A program made the position numbers and the translations under genes. The notes under the pieces are model-generated. The model did not search any database. It was given only the letters and a program-made list of their open reading frames with translations, and was not told the DNA's origin. Below are positions 55,600 to 64,000 of a stretch of 64,000 nt of DNA, piece by piece. The stretch's first letter is position 1; the number at the start of each line of letters is the position of its first letter. Source of the DNA: Doryteuthis pealeii (Eukaryota > Mollusca > Cephalopoda > Myopsida > Loliginidae); the NCBI GenBank assembly GCA_023376005.1, contig CM042152.1, positions 88,035,587 through 88,099,586 of the forward strand, read 5' to 3'.

Positions 55600-56687
55600 T
55601 AACTAATGTAAATAAAAGTTAGTTAAATGTCTAGGCCATATGATTTTCATCTATCTATAAATGCACACATGTTGAATCTAGATGATCATAATTCACCAGT
55701 GAATTAAGTGCAGTGTCAATGAATGAAAGAGATTATATTGGGAAATATTTATTAGAAAGAATAAATGCAGTATTTATCATTAGAGTGCACACTTATTGCA
55801 TCAATGTATATATATATATATAAATGTAAAAAAAGTCTTAGCAAGTACTGAATAAATATTAAATACCTTTATTCAGAATTCCCTGAGTTCTTTTATCCTT
55901 AGGATATATATTTTTTTTAATTCTTGTTTTTTTTTGGGGGGGTGAGGGGGTATGAATCATGAAAAGTGATTAATAAAAAGCTTTAGCTTTAAGAAAAGAA
56001 AATGTTCATGTTACACAAAACCTGACCCACATCTTGCATGAACCAATATTGTTCAGATTCTTGAACACACTTTCATTCTTGGCTATTAGATATTTTCTCA
56101 CCACTTACCCCACTAACCCAGTCCCACCATCTTATCTATATAACTGGGGGCAATAAGAGTACTCTTCTAAAAAGGAGTTATGGAAATAAACAGTCAGACA
56201 TTTTTTTTTATATTAATCCCTTAATATATGTTCCAAGGTAAACAAAAAAAAGAAAAAAGAAAGAGCAGAGGAGGAGGTGGAGTGGCGGGGGGGATATCAG
56301 GTAAATGAACTCAAGAAATCTAAAGAATTGTCTTTGGGCAAAAAGACATCACCACCGGGAATTTTACAAAATGTTAGAAAAATTGTTGTTGGAAGGTTGA
56401 TTTTTTTTTTAATTAAAAGAAATTCCCTTATCCCATACAAGTAAATAAGAATAAATTTCATAGAAACAGGGAATGGAATTCTAAATCAAAATAAGTTTAG
56501 TAAAATGTTTAAGCTTACATGTTATGTGTGTGTGTGTGTGTGTGTGTGTGAATATATGCGTATGTGATAGCCAACTAAATAAGTATATGTGAAAATGCTT
56601 CTTGAAACTGTGGGTATGATAGATATATCTCTATGTATATAAGTATTAATGTTTCATAACAGTTCCAGATTATACACACATAGAGGT

Positions 56688-56735
<48 letters not shown>

Positions 56736-56895
56736 GGGGGTTGCTATGCATATGCCTATGTGTATGTTAAAACAGATCTTTTATTGACCAATGCATATTA
56801 AAACCCTTTTTCTTACCTTATAAAAGTGTTTTTCTTTTTAAAGAAATCCATAAATAAACTTACATTAATATATATCAATCTATGTTTTGTCTCTC

Positions 56896-56941
<46 letters not shown>

Positions 56942-57039
56942 TTCATTCATTCACATATCTAATGTTCCTTTAACAAAAACTCATCTCTTTCATTTTATAT
57001 ATAAACAGATAAATTCAAATATCTACTTGTATTACATAA

Positions 57040-57080
<41 letters not shown>

Positions 57081-57200
57081 CACACAATTTAGGATAGCAT
57101 AGACACAGTCAACAACACTTAGTGAGTGTCAGTTCCTCACCTATATGATTATCTGACTGTATCTACACTATCCTAATTTATATATATATATATATATATA

Positions 57201-57240
<40 letters not shown>

Positions 57241-57828
57241 ATACAGATGTTTATTTTTGCATGTAGATATATCAAGCACAAACCATATACATTCATATAC
57301 ACACATTTAAGTTTTAACAAGTAAATGTATCTGATATAAATATACATTTTGATTCAATTTATATGCTGTGTCAAATAAACATGAGCAACACACCAACATG
57401 TTTGTGTACACATTTTCAATGTTACCTGAAAATCAATCAATAAACATAAAAATAGAATCACAGAAATATCAGCAAGAAAACAAATTTTCATCCAAGAAAT
57501 TAATGACTAACAATAAAGGTTCATGTCATTAATAATAAGACATTTACCATAAAAAAAAGAGAATAGACGATGGTTAAGTCTAGTTTTCTTTAAATATGCA
57601 TATGTATGAGTCCGTGTGTGTGTATACTTTGGGTACACAATATACCAAGATATCAATTGTACAGGACACTTTCTCACAAACAATGGGGACCGTTGAATGA
57701 ATTTAAAATAATTTATAACTTGTTAGCTTTGTCTATCTCACAAGAAATACAGTGAAAGATTTAAGGAGTCTACAACTGTAAATATCTGCTTGATGAAGTC
57801 AATTTCAACACAAATGTTGATTCATGAA
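55600..57828. other. AT-rich stretch with microsatellites, copy B
   Basis: (TG)n at 56525-56550, (TA)n at 56688-56733, 56899-56936, 57042-57075 and 57180-57200, and (TG)n at 57208-57239. Otherwise unique; no gene. Tyr/Ile-rich frames come from (TA)n. Confidence 0.65.
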
Positions 57829-57836
57829 GCAACCAG

Positions 57837-58247
57837 CGCAATTTATGAGGAAGTGTCTCCCGGTCTCCTGCCTCAGAAGTATTTTAGTATTTTAGAGGAG
57901 GGGGCTTCTTTTTTTTGTCGTAATTCTTATTTATTTATTGTAATTTGTTTAGAAATTTATTTATAGAAATTTGTCGTAATTCTTGTTTATTTATAGAAAT
58001 TTGTCATTATTCTTGTTTAGATATGAAGACGGATATCTATCTATCTACCTCAATTTGTTCATTTTTTACTTTGTTTATATATATCTATCCACCCATCTCC
58101 ATTTGTTCATCTAAAAAAATACATTTAACACCCTAAGTTGGTTGTTTTCTTTCAAGTAACACCGCCGAGACGACATAGCTGGGGATGTTATTTTAATAGT
58201 CACCGGGTAGCAATTTCTGAGGCAGACCCACTTCCTCATAAATTACT
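57837..58247. mobile_element. Palindromic MITE, family M2, with 8-bp TSD
   Basis: GCAACCAG (57829-57836 and 58248-58255) flanks inverted ends AATTTATGAGGAAGTG / CACTTCCTCATAAATT. The left arm has an internal deletion compared with 38485-39000 (no GTCGTCTCGG segment). The centre holds TCGTAATTC direct repeats and (ATCT)n. Confidence 0.9.
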
Positions 58248-58795
58248 GCAACCAGTTAACAATGAAGTTTATAGCTGTATTAATAAATAAAAATATGTGT
58301 TCTATGTGCATGTGTGTGTGTGTGTGTGTGTGCACATTTAAGTAGAATAAGTGTATTCATTTGCCAGCACATTTGTCTGTATGTAGTAATTACTAAAAAG
58401 ATTCTTCACAGATTACCCAATTTTGAATATAATGCCATTTTGTGTATCACGTGAGACTTAATTTCTAAAAAGGTAAAATCATACATATATATTTCTTTCC
58501 ATGTATAAAAAATCACAATACTGTTGCCATGTAAACAGTTCAACTTTATTATTTCCCTTGAATTAAATGATTGTGTAAAAATATTTTTTTTGTTGTTATT
58601 TTTCCCATCAACATTTCAGTTTGTCCAGTCTACAAGCTGTTGTGATATTCACTGAATATTCTTAAATGGTTTCATGTCTGGTTTATAGCTGACTAGAAAC
58701 CTGTGGGTCATCTCCTTTTGTTTTTTAGGGAGGGGGGTGATGCAATCACACGGTTTTGCCAAACACTAGCTTTTAAATAGCATCAGCTATTATAT
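58248..58795. other. No gene; (TG)n at 58310-58333
   Basis: Counterpart of 21360-21885. Confidence 0.5.
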
Positions 58796-58799
58796 ATTT

Positions 58800-59120
58800 G
58801 ATTTGGTTTATTTGTTTAAAGGCATGTCAATCATCATGTGTTATTTAATGCCAAAACCATCCTTATAGAAGAAAAGTAGTTGTACTATTCAACTGATAGC
58901 TAAAGAAAGACGGGTTCACACCTTTCCCAAAGATATTTGTCCAAAAGGGAACATAATGGTAATGCGACTGGTGTTTGTATGACGGAGAACAAAAAAGAGC
59001 AAGACATTGTCTTGCCTGCCGGGATCGAACCAGCGTCCTCCCGCATGCAAAAACAGATGCGATTTAGGCACTGGACGGACGCGAAGTGCCAGGTGTTTCG
59101 GTAAATACAAAATTTTGAAC
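58800..59120 (-). repeat. S3 SINE, full, with tRNA-like head
   Basis: The minus strand has a tRNA-like head including TTTTTGCATGCGGGAGGACG and B box CTGGTTCGATCCCGGC, then a CAAGACAATGTCTTG palindrome, TTTGGGAAAGGTGTGAACCC, the shared centre, and the tail GGATGGTTTTGGCATTAAAT … GATTGACATGCC. It is the only S3 copy here with a clearly readable head and body together. Confidence 0.8.
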
Positions 59121-59584
59121 TGCTAAAGATTATTTCGACTACGGTGACGGATTTTGCAGCTGTTAAACGAAAACAAAGAACGTGTTGACCAGGGGAAGGT
59201 TTGGCTTGCTGGAAGACTGTGGACTCGCTTGTTTTTGGCCCCCCCTCTTGGCGGGAGCTTGTTGATAGAACATCTATTTCCCCCATATATTTTCCCCCCT
59301 TCTATAGTTTGAACTCATTATGATGTTGCAGTCTAGCACATTAACCAGTACACCAGAGAGACTCCCCCCATATAATGTTTGAAAATGGAAATAGTTAAGA
59401 GTACCATGTGTGCAAACACCTTTGACTTGATTACTTCTTAATTTGATTCTGAGATGTTTTGAAAACAGAGAAATTGGTAAATAAGTTATAAAAATAGCTC
59501 AGTTTTGATATTCAAATGATTTTTAAAAACTATATCAAAATAGATTTTGCTAAATATTTAACTTGTTGCTCTTCTTTATGGATG

Positions 59585-59705
59585 GTCAGTGTTGTTTTTT
59601 TTTGTATAAACCATAAAAAACTCAGCCGTGAAAACTCACATGAACTGAAAAGATAAAGTTTGATTTTGCAGACCAAACAGATCATTTGGTCAAAGGAGTC
59701 AAAAA
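59585..59705. other. Unduplicated sequence right of copy B
   Basis: The first bases with no counterpart in copy A, which ends at the gap. No feature is seen up to the truncated MITE. Confidence 0.5.
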
Positions 59706-59707
59706 GA

Positions 59708-59948
59708 GGTTAAAACTTTTACATTTTTTCAGGTCACTTAACTTTGAACCATGTATCTTTGAGGCATAACATAGATTCTCAAATATACATGTTTCAAAGT
59801 TAACTGACCTGAAAAAACAAAGTTTTTAAATAAAATAACTGGTGCATTATATCTTTTATCCATTAGTATATCAACACTGAAAATTTCATTAAATTTGGTT
59901 AATTCCCTGATTTTTGGTATTTTTTTTCTTTTGGCGGGGTGACATAGT
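59708..59948. mobile_element. Truncated palindromic MITE (TGTCACC family)
   Basis: It keeps TTACATTTTTTCAGGTCACT, the loop, and the whole right arm to TTGGCGGGGTGACATAG. The outer ~90 bp of the left arm are missing. Diverged from 9616-9952, so it is a separate older copy. Confidence 0.82.
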
Positions 59949-59949
59949 T

Positions 59950-60360
59950 ATAGGTGATACACCCTATAAGACTAATGGAATGCGCCAACGGGTTACTATA
60001 AGTAACAGGGACAATTGTGGCTTGGGAGTAAGCCAATGCGAGTCAGCTCACAATTCTATTTTTCAGACGTAATTCCCACTTCTCTGTATTGTATTTGTCT
60101 ACTTTTTGTTAATACATTTTCCTACATTTGTTACCCGTCGTTTTTGTTCTTATTTGACCCCTTAAAACCTCACAACACATACGATGGTGGAATTTAGTTC
60201 CGTTAAGTTCGATTTAACCCAAAGAGATCTTGTCTAAGATCATTTTTTTTTCTGGTATAATGTTAATATTCACTTAAAGTCATTAACCCGAGCAGATAGA
60301 ATTGCAAATAAGATCTTTTTATTCTATTTTTTGCATATCACAATAAACACAAGTTTTCTC
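59950..60360. other. No feature seen
   Basis: Unique DNA, slightly richer in GC near 59960-60060. Confidence 0.4.
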
Positions 60361-60391
60361 ACATTCACGTATTTCATCTATTACAAAGTTC

Positions 60392-60609
60392 ATGTCAAAT
60401 TGTGACAGTAATTACTGTAGAATAGTATGGAACATCTCCAATTCTCACATAATTTCTGATGAATGTGTTACCCAAGTCACTTTATATTTTCCAAACAACA
60501 TTTACAACAGAAATATCAAAGTATTATCTAATGACTATGAAGAAGGGAAAAATATGTGTACACCAGATTATTGTACAAGAAAATATTACAGATCAGAACA
60601 AAATTAATT
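60392..60609 (+). other. 71-codon ORF, possible exon, function unknown
   Basis: The frame is open from about 60344, where a stop precedes it. It has a balanced amino-acid composition for this AT-rich window, with five Cys and repeated N-x-[ST] (for example NISNS). The upstream TTTCATCTATTACAAAG could serve as a splice acceptor. No domain is recognised; chance remains possible. Confidence 0.2.
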
Positions 60610-61240
60610 TTCTGGAATGATAAGACATTGTTGGACTGTGAGACGACCTGCTCTGCACTCTGCTCTTTAGATGTACTTGTCTAGATCCCAACGTTGTGAA
60701 TTATGTGCCGGCCGAATTTAAGCACGAGTCAGAAATACAGGCTTCACAAGGATTGAAAACAAAACAACAACAACAACAAACAGTGTAAACAAGACACATG
60801 GAAGAAGAGTGTGTTGATACTCGCTGGCTTCTACTGTCTACTACTGGCAAACTTGACACTTCAACGGCCAACTTAACCCTTCGGTCCCCGGGTTCTAACT
60901 GACTTAGGGCTCGAGTTTAGTTGTATTTATGTCAAATTCCCCTACCCAAACCATCTTCTCCGGACCACACAAATGGCCAGAACTTAAAATAAATCGCAGA
61001 CTTCGAGTCGCCCTTAACCCTTAAAATTAAAGCACTCAAATATTTTCCAGACACTCCGTCTAGGATATGTTGATCATTAATTTCTTCAAAAGAGAATTTC
61101 TCCTAAAAAAATCCTTTTTGCTTTTAATACCTGGGTGCCTAAGATATTATCACCAAGTGGTCCCATTTCATGGTGGCATATAGGTCTCTTTAAACTTTAC
61201 GACCTAATCTTTTGATTCGTAAAAAGGTCAGCCACCCAAC
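60610..61240. other. GC-richer unique stretch, no gene
   Basis: Contains (CAA)n at 60760-60780 and CTTAACCCTTCGGTCCCCGG near 60872-60893. Possibly an old mobile-element remnant; not resolved. Confidence 0.35.
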
Positions 61241-61260
61241 CCTTTTACTTATGCCGGCCT

Positions 61261-61396
61261 TAACCTACTCTTTTTCTTATTTATTTATTTATTTATTTAT
61301 TCTGACCATGTTCGTCTTCAACCATAGTATCACAGGACAGTCACAAACACACACACAAATTTACACACACAGACACATACATACATACACGCAGAG
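61261..61396. repeat. (TTTA)n and (CA)n/(CATA)n microsatellites
   Basis: (TTTA)n at about 61276-61300 and mixed CACA/CATACATA at 61343-61392. Confidence 0.85.
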
Positions 61397-61399
61397 AAT

Positions 61400-62248
61400 T
61401 TGGAAGATATAAGACACAAAACAGAATGGACAATTCCTAGCAACAGCTCCAGACTTTCAGAAATCTTCTGACAAAGAGATCTTTATCTCGAAATATTAAG
61501 AATAAATCCAAGGTAATCAAACATTATAATTACATTATTTTTTTTTTACACTTGCATTGTGATAGCCTTCAAAACCAACCACCAAACCAATATAAACACA
61601 ATGCTTCAAGGAAATTATAAAACACTTTTAAATTTTATTCATTTTCCCCTGCCTGCTGCCAACAGGAACTACAAATTTGATATTTGCCGATAATTTTTTT
61701 TTTCTTTTATTTTACCATTTTATGGAAATATTTAAATGATTATTAATTTAAGCTTTATAATCAGCTACTCAACAGTTTCAATGTTGTCTTTGCAATTCTC
61801 AACATTATCACAGAAAAAAAATAATGGAAAGTTCCAATTTGGCTTCTCCGATGCCTAATGATTTTTCTACAAATTAAAAAAGTCATTTAAAAGATCATGA
61901 TAATTCATATCTTTTTTAATACCATATTCTTAGGTCTTATTTCACTTTGATCAAATTTACTGATAAATGGGCTTGAAATTACGACATCATTTTTGCAATT
62001 GAGATATGGTCCATATTTTTTAATATTTCTTTTTTATTTGAATTTAATCACCTAAACAAATGCATAGAATTTTGCTCCTGTTTTATTTCTTAACTCTGCT
62101 ATCAGGGGAAATAAACTCTCTCTTTAAAATGGTTATGAGAGTTTTTATTATTATTATCATTCAAAAATGAACATTAAAATGTTAATAAAACTGTTAATTT
62201 CATAATTATTGTAAATGTTTATCATTCTTTTTCATTTCATATTCATCT
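61400..62248. other. No feature seen
   Basis: AT-rich unique sequence. Confidence 0.45.
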
Positions 62249-62250
62249 AA

Positions 62251-62468
62251 AGTAAGTAAAGTTGCCAAGGTGGCCTAAAGTCAGTATCTGCCAGACAGCA
62301 AGGGAGTCTACCCCCTTTTCACTAGCACTAGACCAAGTGGATTGTTTTTTTATCATCTGAGGTGGAGTGCGACATCTACCATCAGCTCCTCTCAGATCCC
62401 TGTGCTACTTCTACACTGAGTTAGCGAGGGCTTGTATCGAACCAGGAACCTTGTGGTTCCAAGCCAGA
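62251..62468 (-). repeat. S1 SINE, head truncated
   Basis: The minus strand keeps the B box GGTTCGATACAAGC and the body to GACTTTAGGCCACCTTGGC. The A-box half is gone and the sequence passes into unrelated DNA after GGCTTGGAACC. Confidence 0.85.
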
Positions 62469-62683
62469 AAAACATTCTGTTCAGTTTTCTTGATGATTAT
62501 TCTACAAGAACAAATTCCCCAAAAATATATTATATAGTAAGAATGAAAATAAAGGACATATCAAAGAGAGAAAAAATGAAAATAAAGGTCCCCCAAAGAC
62601 TTTTGGAATAATAAAAGTGAAACATTTCAGAATTTCAAGTAAAATCAAAAAAATAATCAGTGGTCAGTTTAGATTTGTAAAAG

Positions 62684-62930
62684 TAAAAGTAAAGTCGTCG
62701 GGGCGGCCTAAAGTCGGTATCAGCCAGTCAGCGAGGGTGTCTATCCCCTTTTCCATAGCACTAGACCAAGGAGATTGTTTTAGCATCTGAGGTGGAGCGC
62801 CACACCTTCCATTAGCTCCTTACTTTACCGCACAGATCCCTGTGCTACTCATACGCTGAGTTGGTGGGGATCAGTATCGAACTAGGAACCTAGTGGTTTC
62901 TAGCCAAACGCTCTACCGACTGAGCTAATC
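62684..62930 (-). repeat. S1 SINE
   Basis: On the minus strand, GATTAGCTCAGTCGGTAGAG (A box), AGTTCGATACTGATCC (B box), and the full body to GACTTTAGGCCGCCCCGACG with the ACTTTACTTTTAC tail. Confidence 0.9.
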
Positions 62931-62934
62931 AAGG

Positions 62935-63780
62935 TAAAAAAAGTGAGAACTCAGGACTGTCTTTCAAAAGCCATACTATCATTTAGAAAAAATGAAGGTA
63001 TTTATAATCTCTTTTCATAATTTATGGAATCGAATTTTCCAGAGAAATATGAAATTAGTCAATTTTTTCAAAAATGTTTGAAAATGTACAATTTTTGACT
63101 TAATCTTTTTGTTTTTATCTTTCCTTCTATATAAAGATATACATATGTCGTATTTTATGACTCTTGATTCCCTCCCCCTCCAAACGCACATGACTATGGA
63201 AAGAGAAACATGTCTAATACTTCAATACATCCTTAACCTTTTCCATATTAATATCAATGATCCAAAACTAAAAACAGAACCTAAATTCTTACATTTTTCA
63301 TTCAATATTACACAAAATATTGAAATACCAATTCTTTTCAGAAACCTTTGTTCTTTTAAAAGTGTTTTTAGAAATTCAGCAAATTTAATCAACCAATTTT
63401 GTACAGCATCAGTTTGTCAGTTGTTAGATGAACGTGTCATAGAAAAAATGGTTAAATGTGGGACCTTGATATTATCACAGAGATATGGTTTCAAATTTAA
63501 TTAGTCACCTTAGAAATATTTAAGGTGTGAATGTTTCAGAAAGAAACATAAGTGTTTGGGTTTTGTGTTTGTGGATAACTAACTTATATTGGAAAAAAAT
63601 TATGAAACTCCAAATAAGTTGGTTTCAGTTTAACCATTTTGTTGTCAAAAATGACTTAACACTTCTGCAAATAGTTAGAAATAACATTTTGAAACTCACT
63701 TCAGTTGGAGAAAAATCTTTTAAAAATGAATGTATACATATATGTACTTATACAGAACATAAGTACACATAAAAAGATAT
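62935..63780 (+). other. Two AT-rich ORFs, no gene supported
   Basis: Frames at 63109-63504 (131 codons) and 63527-63772 (81 codons) follow each other without an obvious repeat origin. The first ends LLDERVIEKMVKCGTLILSQ and RYGFKFN. I recognise no domain, and there are no clear splice signals. It could be a fragment of an unknown gene or chance. Confidence 0.2.
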
Positions 63781-63785
63781 AAGGG

Positions 63786-64000
63786 AGGCAGACATAGCAT
63801 AATGGTTATCATTATAGGAAATAAAATCAGCAACACAGGTTCAAATCCTGAACAAGGCTGTTTGATAATGGTCTTTGAAAAGGCATGAATACATCTCTTC
63901 TCCCTAAGGTTATGGGTAAATCCTAGGGCAGACTAGGCTCTTTAACCTTGATATAGTTACCAGTCTAGGAGAAGGAAAACTATGGATTAAAAGAAGCTGT
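63786..64000 (+). repeat. S2 SINE, cut by window edge
   Basis: Head GACATAGCATAATGGTTATC, B box CAGGTTCAAATCCTG, then TTTGAAAAGGCATGAATACA, TTATGGGTAAATCCTAGGGC, GGCTCTTTAACCTTGATATA and TCTAGGAGAAGGAAAACTAT. The 3' end is beyond the window. Confidence 0.88.

Larger units (their letters stand above)
36004..59582 (+). repeat. Copy B of the ~23-kb direct duplication
   Basis: This is the second, more complete copy of bases 1-22635. It is about 0.9 kb longer: a 516-bp MITE, a ~190-bp segment missing from copy A, longer dinucleotide arrays, and many single bases absent from the right half of copy A. It is embedded in continuous sequence on both sides, so its reading should be preferred where the copies disagree. 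Confidence 0.93.

Noticed and set aside
58900..59286. 128-codon minus-strand frame
   Set aside because: Runs through the tRNA-like head of an S3 SINE; not maintained in copy A.
1..64000. A bacterial-type or otherwise gene-dense novel system
   Set aside because: No operon-like gene density, no ribosome-binding signals and no complete coding genes; the window is animal intergenic or intronic repeat DNA.

Overview
The window is AT-rich animal DNA, intergenic or intronic, with no complete protein-coding gene, no rRNA and no stand-alone tRNA gene that I can support. Nearly everything recognisable is repetitive: several tRNA-derived SINE families, non-autonomous Helitrons, palindromic MITEs, a deleted mariner, a piggyBac-like MITE, 3' remnants of LINE reverse-transcriptase genes, an LTR-like insertion, minisatellites and long (TA)n, (GA)n and (CA)n tracts. 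The mix, and the LINE C-termini, suggest a mollusc, possibly a coleoid cephalopod such as an octopus. That taxon is an inference from repeat style, not a match I could run.

The dominant structure is a direct duplication. Bases 1-22635 (copy A) run collinear with 36004-59582 (copy B), sharing almost every repeat in the same order. Copy A ends at exactly the base where a 100-N gap begins (22636-22735). From about 12-15 kb up to the gap, copy A carries dense single-base deletions relative to copy B. The simplest reading is an uncollapsed second haplotype or a poorly polished contig end joined by a gap of unknown size, not a real tandem duplication. The two copies also differ by clean transposon events: a SINE-like insertion with a 17-bp target duplication only in A, a 516-bp MITE with an 8-bp target duplication only in B, and a ~190-bp deletion in A. 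These look like allelic polymorphisms.

Between the copies, 22736-36003 is a single-copy spacer. It holds a Helitron whose 5' end is repeated about eight times, a minus-strand Helitron, two or three SINEs of each main type, three LINE 3' remnants (24965-25070 minus, 30275-30526 plus, 35170-35666 plus), a palindromic MITE, a piggyBac-like MITE and one short ORF with an EF-hand-like loop. After copy B, 59583-64000 is also unduplicated and holds a truncated MITE, two minus-strand SINEs, a SINE cut by the window edge, and two short ORFs of unknown status.

No gene set works together here. The useful content is the transposon record and the assembly warning: anything counted in this window is probably counted twice.
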